DNA of 12,856 bases from the NCBI GenBank assembly GCA_036269895.1, contig DATBDN010000239.1:1-12856 (forward strand). Direction: 5' to 3'. The notes under the pieces were generated by a model. That model worked only from the letters and a program-made list of their open reading frames with translations, was not told the DNA's origin and made no database searches. The stretch is from DATBDN01 sp036269895. Lineage in GTDB: Bacteria; Actinomycetota; Thermoleophilia; Solirubrobacterales; Thermoleophilaceae. A program made the translations under genes and the position numbers. Below are positions 1 to 6,628 of this stretch, piece by piece. Position 1 is the first letter of the stretch; every line of letters begins with the position of its first letter.

Positions 1-911
1 GCGACGTGGAAGCGGTTGGCCGACGTGCACGCCTCGCCGCCGTTGCGCATCTTGGCGATCAGCGCACCCGCGACGGCGGCATCGAGGTCGGCGTCGTCGA
101 AGATCAGGAACGGCGCGTTGCCGCCCAGCTCCATCGAGACCTTGAGGACCTGGTCGGCGGCCTGCTCGATCAGCGTGCGGCCGACCTCGGTCGAGCCGGT
201 GAACGACAGCTTGCGGGCGCGGCCGTCCCTGATCAGCGGCTCCATCGTCTCGCCTGAGGACTTCGCCAGCACGAGGTTGAGCACGCCCTTCGGCAGCCCG
301 GCCTCCTCGAGGATCTGAGTCAGCGCCAGCGCGCAGAGCGGTGTCTGCTTGGCCGGCTTCCAGACCATCGTGCAACCGGCGGCGATCGCGGGGCCGATCT
401 TGCGCGTGCCCATCGCCATCGGGAAGTTCCACGGCGTGATCAGGATCGTGGGGCCGACCGGCTGTTGCATGACGAGCACGCGGCCGGCGCCGTTGTAACT
501 CGTTCCATAGTGGCCGGAGATCCGGCTGGCCTCGCCGGCGTAATACCAGAAGAAGTCGGCCGCGTAAGTGATCTCGGACTTCGACTCGGCCAGCGGCTTG
601 CCCATCTCGAGCGTCATCAACAGCGCCAGGTCGTCCGCGCGCTCGACCATCGCCTCGTAGGCGCGGCGTAGGACCTCGCCGCGCTCCTTCGGCGGCGTCG
701 CGGCCCACTCTCTCTGGGCGGCGCAGGCGGCGTCGAGCGCCTTGAACGCATCGTCCTTGTTGCCCGAGGCGACCTCGATCAGCGTCTCCTCGGTCGACGG
801 ATCCTCGACCGCGATCGTCTCCCCTTCCGAGCCGTCGAGCCACTCACCGCCGATGTAGAGCTGGGTCGGGATCGAGTCGAGAACCTGCTGTTCGTTCGTC
901 GCTACTGCCAT
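1..911 (-). CDS. gabD: NAD(P)-dependent succinate-semialdehyde-type aldehyde dehydrogenase, 3' end cut by window
   Basis: The first 303 residues of an aldehyde dehydrogenase (families of this type run about 450-490). They oxidise an aldehyde, here probably succinic semialdehyde to succinate, in the cytoplasm. Visible motifs are TPWNFP (159-164) in the cofactor-binding region, FTGSTEVG (237-244), the general base Glu261 in MELGGNAP, and the catalytic Cys295 in GGEACTSANR. The run MELGGNAPFLIFDDADLD closely resembles GabD-type SSADH as I remember it. The ATG start overlaps the stop of the upstream ThDP enzyme by one base (TGATG), so the two are surely co-transcribed and probably translationally coupled. 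The C-terminal oligomerisation part lies outside the window. Class is certain; the substrate is inferred from the GabD-like sequence and the partner gene. Confidence 0.9.
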   Translation of the reverse strand, partial: MAVATNEQQVLDSIPTQLYIGGEWLDGSEGETIAVEDPSTEETLIEVASGNKDDAFKALDAACAAQREWAATPPKERGEVLRRAYEAMVERADDLALLMTLEMGKPLAESKSEITYAADFFWYYAGEASRISGHYGTSYNGAGRVLVMQQPVGPTILITPWNFPMAMGTRKIGPAIAAGCTMVWKPAKQTPLCALALTQILEEAGLPKGVLNLVLAKSSGETMEPLIRDGRARKLSFTGSTEVGRTLIEQAADQVLKVSMELGGNAPFLIFDDADLDAAVAGALIAKMRNGGEACTSANRFHV

Positions 912-2554
912 CACGTCGCCACCGTTTCTTGTCCGAGTTCCTGGCTGATCGCCACATCTATCGAATAGTCGATCGGGAGCACAACCAAGGTTGGCAGGTC
1001 GGCGTCAAGCGCCCGCTTGAGCGTCGGCCCGAAGTCGTCCGGGGACTCGCAGCGCCACGCCGGCATGCCGAACGCCTCCGCGAGCTTCACGAAGTCCGGG
1101 TTCGTGAAGTCGACGCCGAAGTGCCGCCCGAACTTCTTTTCCTGCTTCCAGACGATCGACCCGTACTGCTGGTTCTCCCAGATCACTGAGACGAACGGCG
1201 TCTTCAGGCGCACGGCCGTCTCAAGCTCCTGGAAGTTCATCAGCGTGCCCCCGTCTCCGCCGACCGCGATCACCTTCCGGCGCGGATGTACGAGCTTGGC
1301 GGCGATCGCCGCCGGGATCGCGAAGCCCATGCCGGCGAGCCCGTTCGCGATAAGCACCGTGTTCGGCTCGTGAGCGGGGAACATGCGCCCGATCCAGAGC
1401 TTGTGCAGGCCGACGTCGGAGATGAGGATGTCATCACGCCCCAGCACCTGGCGGATCTCCCAGAGCGCGCGCGGCGGCTGCATCGGCCAGTGCGCGTCCT
1501 TGCCCGCCTTTTCGAAGTAGCTGTGGACGACGTCGTTCAGGTGCGTGGAGCCGCCCGAGTGCGGCACGTGGCGGCACTCCTCGCCGAGACGAGAGAGCAC
1601 GTGGTAGATGTCGCCGACCAGCTCTACCTCGGGGATGTAGTACTCGTCGATTTCGGCCGAGACCGAGTCGATGCAGACGATCTTCTTGTCCTTGCCGGGG
1701 TTCCAATGCTTCGGCGCATGCTCAACCAGGTCGTAGCCGATCGCCAGCACCACATCAGCTTGGTCGAAGCCGGCCATCTTGTAGTCGCCTGACTGGAGCC
1801 CGACCGTTCCGAGCGAATGGGGGTCGTTCGCGTCGACCACGCCCTTGCCCATGAAGGTGGTCGCCACGGGGATGCCTGTCTGGCGCGTGAACTCACGCAG
1901 CGCTGGGGCCGCACCGGCGCGAATGACACCGTTGCCCGCCAGCGCCACCGGGTTCAGCGCGCCGCGGATGATGTCGGCGGCCTTTAGCAGCTCGCGCGCG
2001 CTCGGCTCGGACAGGACGGGCTTGCGCCGCGGCAGAGGATCGCCCTCGACCTCCATCTCCATGATGTCCTCGGGCAGCTCGATGTGAGTCGCGCCGGGCT
2101 TCTCGGACTCGGCCACCTTGAACGCCTTGCGGACGACCTCGGGGATGATCGCGGCGTCCGAAAGACGCGCGTTCCACTTCGTGATCGGAGCCATGACCCC
2201 CACCACGTCGATGTACTGGTGCGACTCCTTGTGCATCCGCTCGAGGTCCGCCTGGCCTGTCAGCGCAACGAGCGGAGCGCGGTCGAGGAACGCGTCGGCC
2301 ACCGCCGTGACCAGGTTCATGGCGCCAGGTCCGAGCGTTCCCAGGCATACTCCTGCCCTTCCGGTCAGCCGTCCGTAGACGTCCGCCATGTACGCCCCGC
2401 CCTGCTCATGCCGCACAGGGACGAACTGGATCGATGAGTCCGCCAAGGATTCGTTCAGATCCAAGGTCTCCTCGCCTGGAATGCCGAATACGTGCTTTAC
2501 GCCTTCGGCCTCTAAGCATTCGACGAAAAGATCCGATGCTTTACGCAACGCCAT
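911..2554 (-). CDS. IlvB/AlsS-like ThDP-dependent enzyme, probable 2-oxoglutarate decarboxylase
   Basis: A 547-residue member of the acetohydroxyacid synthase/pyruvate oxidase superfamily. The order is a ThDP Pyr domain (about 1-165), a central domain (about 185-325) and a PP domain (about 365-530). Glu50 in RHEQ is the cofactor-activating glutamate, FGIPGEE lies at 23-29, and GGDGG (432-436) with ENQQYG (460-465) forms the Mg/diphosphate site. Such enzymes are usually auto-annotated as acetolactate synthase large subunit, but no regulatory subunit gene follows. Instead an SSADH-like gene does, as in the cyanobacterial pair that turns 2-oxoglutarate into succinic semialdehyde and then succinate. 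The stretch around RMHKESHQYIDVV and ITKWN resembles that cyanobacterial subfamily as I recall it. The start at 2554 (MALRKASD) is chosen because it begins the conserved domain; the open frame extends 53 residues upstream but that part is antisense to spoIID. Family is certain, substrate inferred; catabolic acetolactate synthase is the alternative. Confidence 0.87.
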   Translation of the reverse strand: MALRKASDLFVECLEAEGVKHVFGIPGEETLDLNESLADSSIQFVPVRHEQGGAYMADVYGRLTGRAGVCLGTLGPGAMNLVTAVADAFLDRAPLVALTGQADLERMHKESHQYIDVVGVMAPITKWNARLSDAAIIPEVVRKAFKVAESEKPGATHIELPEDIMEMEVEGDPLPRRKPVLSEPSARELLKAADIIRGALNPVALAGNGVIRAGAAPALREFTRQTGIPVATTFMGKGVVDANDPHSLGTVGLQSGDYKMAGFDQADVVLAIGYDLVEHAPKHWNPGKDKKIVCIDSVSAEIDEYYIPEVELVGDIYHVLSRLGEECRHVPHSGGSTHLNDVVHSYFEKAGKDAHWPMQPPRALWEIRQVLGRDDILISDVGLHKLWIGRMFPAHEPNTVLIANGLAGMGFAIPAAIAAKLVHPRRKVIAVGGDGGTLMNFQELETAVRLKTPFVSVIWENQQYGSIVWKQEKKFGRHFGVDFTNPDFVKLAEAFGMPAWRCESPDDFGPTLKRALDADLPTLVVLPIDYSIDVAISQELGQETVAT

Positions 2555-2600
2555 GGTTTCTCGATTGTTCCAAAGGGCTGTGGCTACCGTTCTACGCCCG
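2555..2600. promoter_or_regulatory. Short divergent intergenic region between the ThDP enzyme and the SpoIID gene
   Basis: Only 46 bases separate two divergent starts, so both promoters must lie here or inside the opposite gene. On the plus strand TTGTTC (2565-2570) followed after 14 bases by TACCGT (2585-2590) is a weak -35/-10 candidate with short spacing. Neither start has a convincing Shine-Dalgarno sequence; the minus-strand gene has only GAGA shortly before ATG. Composition is visibly lower in GC than the flanking genes. The promoter assignment is inference. Confidence 0.35.
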
Positions 2601-4046
2601 ATGAAGAAGCTGGTCCTTCTCACATCGCTTGCTCTGCTGATCCTGGTTTCCCAGGCGTCGGCTGCGGCGAACTCGACTTTCACGATCCGCGGCGCCGGGT
2701 TCGGCCACGGCATCGGGATGAGCCAATACGGCGCCTACGGCTACGCCGCTCACGGAGCCGACTGGAAGAACATCGTCCTCCACTACTTCACGGACACCCA
2801 CCTCGGGAACGCGGCCGGGCGGACGATCCGGGTGCTTCTGCAGTCGGGGAACAAGACCGTCTGGGTGAGCGGCGCGACGCGTGCCGGCAATCACAAGCTC
2901 GACTCGACGAAGTCGTACCGGCTGGTCCGCACCGGCCTGAACGGCGTGGAGCTGCGGGCGGCGGCGGGCAAGCGGATCGCGACCATGGACGGCGTCGTGC
3001 CTGTCTCTAGCTCGTCGGGCTCGGTCGTGCTCGGCGGGCGGGCGATCAGCGGGCTCAGCGGCGGCCGCTACCGCGGCGTGCTCGAAGTCCGGCCCGGCAC
3101 CTTCGGCGGCCTGATGGCCGTGAACGCACTGCCGCTCGACTCCTACATCCAGGGAGTCATCGTCGGCGAGATGCCGACCTCGTGGCCGCAGCCGGCGCTC
3201 GAGGCGCAGGCGGTGGTGGCGCGCTCATACGCGCTGACCAGCGACGCCGGAGGCGCGATCTTCGACCAGTACCCCGACACGCGCTCGCAGATGTACTACG
3301 GCATGAGCCGTGAGACGGCCGGCACGAATCTGGCGGTGCAGTCGACGGCCGGCCAGGTCGTGATGTACGGCGACCAGGTGGCGACCACCTACTACTTCTC
3401 GACGTCAGGCGGGCGGACCGAGAACATCGAGAACTCCTGGCCCGGCACGGCGCCGGTGCCGTACCTGCGCTCGGTCGACGACCCGTACGACAACCTCTCG
3501 CCGCGGCACCGCTGGCGGTTCGTCTGGTCGCGCTCGAGGCTCGACGCCAAGCTCGGCGGCTTCGTCAAGGGCAAGCTGAAGGCGGTCCAGGTCACGAAGC
3601 GCGGGGTGTCGCCGCGGATAGTCAGCGCGAAGGTGGTCGGCTCCAAGGGGACGACCGCCGTGTCCGGACCGCAGCTGCGCTCTCGCCTCCGGCTGTACGA
3701 CACGTGGGCGTACTTCATCTCGATCAAGAGCGGGCAGCAGAAGACGCCGCTGGCGCCGCCGGCGCAGCCGATGCGCAACGACCAGGTGACGAACGGCGGT
3801 GGCGTCACGGCCAGCGCCGCATCGTGGCTTCGCCGCGTATTCGGTGTGCGGAAGCTCGTGGTCGAGGGATCCGTCGCCCCCGCCGCGAAGAAGATCGCGC
3901 TGCAGAAGCTCGGCCGTCGCGGCTGGAAGACCATCGGCTACGGGAAGACCGACACCCGCGGTCGCTACGCGTTGCTGGTGCGCTCGACCGGCGCCTACCG
4001 GGTGCTGGCGCACGGCGGCGTCGGGCCGACCGTGCACGTGCGCTGA
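2601..4046 (+). CDS. Secreted SpoIID/LytB-domain protein with N-terminal HGxGMSQ motif
   Basis: A 481-residue exported protein. Residues 1-21 form a signal peptide (MKK, a hydrophobic core, then an ASA-like cleavage site). GFGHGIGMSQYGAYG (33-47) is the conserved SpoIID histidine/serine motif, and the main domain covers roughly 150-370 with VGEMPTSW holding the probable catalytic Glu190 and YYFSTSGGRTEN at 264-275. SpoIID is a lytic transglycosylase acting on denuded glycan strands of peptidoglycan in endosporulation; LytB-type relatives occur widely in non-sporulating bacteria, with cell-wall remodelling the likely role. In the classical order HGxGMSQ is at the C-terminus, so this protein looks circularly permuted. 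A C-terminal beta-rich segment (about 415-481, VVEGSVAP to GPTVHVR) looks like a small Ig or carboxypeptidase-regulatory-like domain. The start at 2601 is preferred because the signal peptide begins there; the upstream extension of the frame is antisense to the ThDP enzyme gene. Confidence 0.9.
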   Translation: MKKLVLLTSLALLILVSQASAAANSTFTIRGAGFGHGIGMSQYGAYGYAAHGADWKNIVLHYFTDTHLGNAAGRTIRVLLQSGNKTVWVSGATRAGNHKLDSTKSYRLVRTGLNGVELRAAAGKRIATMDGVVPVSSSSGSVVLGGRAISGLSGGRYRGVLEVRPGTFGGLMAVNALPLDSYIQGVIVGEMPTSWPQPALEAQAVVARSYALTSDAGGAIFDQYPDTRSQMYYGMSRETAGTNLAVQSTAGQVVMYGDQVATTYYFSTSGGRTENIENSWPGTAPVPYLRSVDDPYDNLSPRHRWRFVWSRSRLDAKLGGFVKGKLKAVQVTKRGVSPRIVSAKVVGSKGTTAVSGPQLRSRLRLYDTWAYFISIKSGQQKTPLAPPAQPMRNDQVTNGGGVTASAASWLRRVFGVRKLVVEGSVAPAAKKIALQKLGRRGWKTIGYGKTDTRGRYALLVRSTGAYRVLAHGGVGPTVHVR

Positions 4047-4453
4047 TCGAGATCGAGCACACCGAGCACTCGACCGCTCCGCGCTCGGCGGTCTGGGCAC
4101 GGCTCGCGGATCTCGACAACTGGGATCAGTGGGGGCCGTGGACCGAGACGACGACCGACGGTGATGTGCGCACGCTCGTGTCCGAGCGCAAGCGGCTGAC
4201 GGGGCGGCCGTACGTGATGAAGGAGCGCGTCACGGCGAGCGAGCCGGAGTCGCGCCTCGAGTACGACCTCCTGGCAGGCCTGCCGGTGCGGAACTACCAC
4301 GCCACCGTCGCACTCACGGATGCCGCCGACGGTGGAACGGACATCACCTGGTCCGCCCGCTTCGACCCGCCGTGGCCGATCTTCAAGGGCCTCTGGTATG
4401 GCGCGATGCTGAAGGTCCTCAGGGATGTGAGCGCGGCGCTGGCTAAGGCGTGA
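4043..4453 (+). CDS. SRPBCC (START/polyketide cyclase-like) family protein, probable CTG start
   Basis: A 136-residue protein with the features of the SRPBCC helix-grip fold: an opening strand IEIEHTEHSTAP, then AVWARLADLDNWDQWGPW, a central beta sheet (RLEYDLLAGLPVRNYHATV), and a C-terminal helix (LKVLRDVSAALAKA). The family binds hydrophobic ligands or catalyses cyclase or dehydratase steps; no specific ligand can be read here. No ATG, GTG or TTG occurs in frame near the conserved N-terminus. The frame continues back into the SpoIID gene without a usual start, and the first plausible codon is CTG at 4043, which overlaps the SpoIID stop as CTGA. That would give M-I-E-I-E-H, the normal family beginning. 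No Shine-Dalgarno sequence is visible, so termination-reinitiation is likely. The last 11 bases overlap the convergent ychF gene. Fold is confident, start is inference. Confidence 0.78.
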   Translation: MIEIEHTEHSTAPRSAVWARLADLDNWDQWGPWTETTTDGDVRTLVSERKRLTGRPYVMKERVTASEPESRLEYDLLAGLPVRNYHATVALTDAADGGTDITWSARFDPPWPIFKGLWYGAMLKVLRDVSAALAKA

Positions 4454-5525
4454 AGCGCACGGTCATCACGTCGCCGTCCTGCATCACGTAGTCGCGACCC
4501 TCAATGCGCAGCAGCCCCTTGTCGCGCGCCCCGCTGTAGCCGCCTTCGCCCACCAGCGTCGACCAGGGCAGGATCTCCGCGCGGACGAAGCCCCTCTGGA
4601 TGTCGGTGTGGATCTTGCCCGCCGCCTGCTGCGCCGTCGTACCGCGCGTGATCGCGTACGCCTTCGCCTCCTTGCCCTCGCCGGCGGTGAAGAACGAGAT
4701 CAGCTCCAGCAGCTCGAACGCCGCGCGGATCACGCGGCCGAGGCCGGACTCGCCGGCGCCCAGGTCCTCGCGCATCGCCTGCGCCTCGTCCTCCGGCAGC
4801 TCAGCCAACTCTGCCTCGATGCGCGCGCTCACTGCCACGACGGCGGCGGCGGTCTTCTCGGCGTGCTCGGTCACGACGGCCGGGATCGCCTCCTCGTCCC
4901 CCTCGGCCACGTTCACCACGTAGAGCACAGGCTTCCCGGTGAGCGGCCAGAGGTTGCGCAGGGCTTCGGGAGCCTCCGCCGGCGGCGGCAGCGTGCGCGC
5001 CCAGCGACCCTCTTGTAGCGCCGCGATCACCTGGCGCAGCCACGCCTCCTCGGCGATCGCGGCCTTGTCGCCCGAGCGCGTCTGTTTGACCACGCGCTCC
5101 AGGCGCCGCTCGGCCTGCTCGAGGTCGGCGTAGACCAGCTCGGTCTCGATCGTCTCGATGTCCGCAGCGGGGTCCACGCGTCCCTCGGGATGCACCACGT
5201 TCGGGTCCCTGTGGACGCGGACCACGTGGACGATCGCGTCGACCTCGCGGATGTTCGCCAGGAACCGGTTGCCGAGCCCCTCGCCGGCATGGGCGCCGCG
5301 CACGAGGCCGGCGATGTCGTGGAACTCGATCGTGTCGTAGGTCGTCGGGGTGGAGTCGAGTGTCGCGGCGACGGCGTCCAGCCGCTCGTCGGGCACGGGG
5401 ACGATCGCGACGTTGGGGTCGATCGTCGTGAACGGGTAGTTGGCCGCCTGCGCCTGGACGCCCGTCAGCGCGCTGAACAGCGTCGACTTGCCCGCGTTCG
5501 GAAGCCCGACGATGCCGACCTTCAC
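4443..5525 (-). CDS. ychF: Ribosome-binding ATPase YchF (Obg-family, OLA1-like)
   Basis: A 360-residue protein, full length for YchF (about 363). Walker A is GLPNAGKST (7-15), switch II contains DIAGLVRGAHAGEGLGNRFL (70-89), and the G4 position is NVAE (205-208) rather than NKxD, the signature that makes YchF prefer ATP over GTP. The C-terminal TGS domain (about 275-358) includes AYAITRGTTAQQAAGKIHTD and ends in DGDVMTVRFTP. YchF binds 70S ribosomes and 50S subunits and is linked to translation initiation and stress responses. The start is GTG at 5525, overlapping the PAP2 stop as GTGA. GGGGAG at 5534-5539 (minus strand), 8 bases upstream, is a good ribosome binding site. It is the last gene of the minus-strand operon, and its 3' end overlaps the convergent SRPBCC gene. 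Confidence 0.97.
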   Translation of the reverse strand: MKVGIVGLPNAGKSTLFSALTGVQAQAANYPFTTIDPNVAIVPVPDERLDAVAATLDSTPTTYDTIEFHDIAGLVRGAHAGEGLGNRFLANIREVDAIVHVVRVHRDPNVVHPEGRVDPAADIETIETELVYADLEQAERRLERVVKQTRSGDKAAIAEEAWLRQVIAALQEGRWARTLPPPAEAPEALRNLWPLTGKPVLYVVNVAEGDEEAIPAVVTEHAEKTAAAVVAVSARIEAELAELPEDEAQAMREDLGAGESGLGRVIRAAFELLELISFFTAGEGKEAKAYAITRGTTAQQAAGKIHTDIQRGFVRAEILPWSTLVGEGGYSGARDKGLLRIEGRDYVMQDGDVMTVRFTP

Positions 5526-5998
5526 GAGGCAAGCTCCCCGACCGCGGCGCCAAGCGCGACGCCGGCGACCGTGTCCGACGGCCAGTGCACGCCTAGATAC
5601 AGGCGGGACATCGCCATGAGAGCGGCGACGGGGTAGAGCTGCACTCCGAGAAGAGGCGACAGCACGTGCGCGGCGGTCGCGGACGTCGTCGCATGCGCCG
5701 ACGGGTATGAGCGGTTGGACATCGTCCCGGTCAGGGGCGGCAGCCCTTGAACGTCAGGACGCGGGCGGCGGACGAACAGCTTGACCGCCTGGTTGGCACC
5801 GAATGAGCCCGCGATGACCGCCCATGCTCGCAGCCAGTCGCGCCGCCGGCGTTCGTCGATCGCCGCGCCCGCGAGCGCGATGCCCTGCCAGACCAGCCCA
5901 TGCTCGCCGAGCTTCGAGAACACCGTGACCGCCCGCTCGGCGCTAGGTGTGTGCCCGGCGGTTCGAAAGAACCTGTAGAGAGCCAGGTCCAGGCTCAG
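5522..5998 (-). CDS. PAP2-superfamily membrane phosphatase, probable CTG start
   Basis: A type 2 phosphatidic acid phosphatase-like protein. With the extended start it has 158 residues and all three PAP2 motifs: K73-x3-RRPRP, YPSAH (98-102) with His102, and SRLYLGVHWPSD (121-132) with Arg122, the nucleophile His128 and Asp132. Hydrophobic segments around 38-48, 60-70, 103-120 and 133-146 suggest a small integral membrane enzyme acting on lipid phosphates or prenyl diphosphates. The first usual start in this frame is GTG at 5923, but the 25 codons before it (LDLALYRFFRTAGHTPSAER region) read like the normal N-terminus of actinobacterial PAP2 proteins and fill an otherwise empty gap. No ATG, GTG or TTG lies further up. 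CTG at 5998, overlapping the preceding stop as CTGA, is therefore the best start; AGGAG at 6013-6017 sits 14 bases upstream. The gene overlaps ychF by 4 bases. Confidence 0.85.
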   Translation of the reverse strand: MSLDLALYRFFRTAGHTPSAERAVTVFSKLGEHGLVWQGIALAGAAIDERRRRDWLRAWAVIAGSFGANQAVKLFVRRPRPDVQGLPPLTGTMSNRSYPSAHATTSATAAHVLSPLLGVQLYPVAALMAMSRLYLGVHWPSDTVAGVALGAAVGELAS

Positions 5999-6213
5999 AA
6001 GCCGACCCGGTGCTCCTGCGACGCCAGCGACACGTACACGACCTTCGCGAGGTCGACGTAGACCTCCGCCTCCTGGGTCGGGATCGTGTGCCAGCCTGGC
6101 GTCCCACCTTGGAGCGCGCTGCGCAGGTCCTGGTATGCCTCGTCCGTGACACGCAAATCAAGTACTTGCGGTCCTTCGAGGCCGATCGTGATTCGCTGGA
6201 CTTCTGCTGCCAT
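5995..6213 (-). CDS. Small DUF3107-like protein of unknown function
   Basis: A 72-residue soluble protein with alternating strand-helix-strand character: ITIGLEGPQVLDLRV (strands), DEAYQDLRSALQGG (helix), AEVYVDLAKVVYVSLAS (strands), and a terminal EHRVGF. The closing RVGF and the overall pattern resemble the actinobacterial DUF3107 family (for example mycobacterial TB9.4), which is small and ends the same way; this is resemblance from memory, not a database result. The ATG overlaps the stop of the methylmalonyl-CoA epimerase gene by one base (TGATG), and its own stop is overlapped by the CTG start of the PAP2 gene, so it is embedded in the operon. Function unknown. Confidence 0.7.
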   Translation of the reverse strand: MAAEVQRITIGLEGPQVLDLRVTDEAYQDLRSALQGGTPGWHTIPTQEAEVYVDLAKVVYVSLASQEHRVGF

Positions 6214-6617
6214 CAGTGCACGGGCTCCACGAGTTCGGTGAGGACGCCGCCGGTGGCCTCCGGATGCAGGAACGCGACGCGACTTCCACGGAGGCCGACG
6301 CGCGGGGTCTGGTCGATCAGTTCAAGGCCGGCGGCCTTCATCTGCTCGAGGGCGGCGTCGATGTCCGAGGTCTGGTACGCGACGTGGTGCAGTCCGGGGC
6401 CCCGCGAGGCGAGGAACTTGCCGACCGCAGTGTCGGGTCCGAGCGGCTTCAAGAGCTCGACGTGGCCTTCGCCGATCTCCAGCAGCACCGCCTCGACACC
6501 CTGTGCCTCGACGACCTCGCGGTACTGCTCGGCCATCTGGTAGCTCTGCCTGTAGAGATCGATCGCGGCCTCGAGGTCCTCGACTGCCACCCCTATGTGA
6601 TCGATGCGGTCGAACAC
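6213..6617 (-). CDS. mce: Methylmalonyl-CoA epimerase (VOC superfamily)
   Basis: A 134-residue, single-chain VOC-fold protein of the usual length for the epimerase that interconverts the (S) and (R) forms of methylmalonyl-CoA in propionyl-CoA metabolism. It has two beta-alpha-beta-beta-beta modules. Metal ligand candidates are His7 in DHIGVAV, Glu54 in HVELLKPL (Gln in the Propionibacterium enzyme), His78 in GLHHVAYQT and Glu128 in LTELVEP. GLHHVAY and the run VAFLHPEATGGVL are typical of this subfamily rather than of glyoxalases. The start is taken as GTG at 6617, where the VOC domain begins (VFDRIDHIG); the frame runs 23 residues further into the preceding gene but that part has no domain features. 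It lies 11 bases after the phosphoribosyltransferase stop. The mutase subunits are not in the window. Confidence 0.92.
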   Translation of the reverse strand: MFDRIDHIGVAVEDLEAAIDLYRQSYQMAEQYREVVEAQGVEAVLLEIGEGHVELLKPLGPDTAVGKFLASRGPGLHHVAYQTSDIDAALEQMKAAGLELIDQTPRVGLRGSRVAFLHPEATGGVLTELVEPVH

Positions 6618-6628
6618 GGACCGGCAGG

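Noticed and set aside
2388..2600. In-frame upstream extension of the SpoIID gene (71 extra residues)
   Set aside because: It is antisense to the conserved start of the ThDP enzyme, and a clear signal peptide starts at 2601.
2714..2894. Antisense frame opposite the SpoIID gene start
   Set aside because: No motif and no start signal; the sense strand encodes the conserved HGxGMSQ region.
3704..4042. N-terminal extension of the SRPBCC frame into the SpoIID gene
   Set aside because: The sequence is Arg/Ala/Glu-rich out-of-frame translation of SpoIID; the SRPBCC fold begins at 4043-4046.
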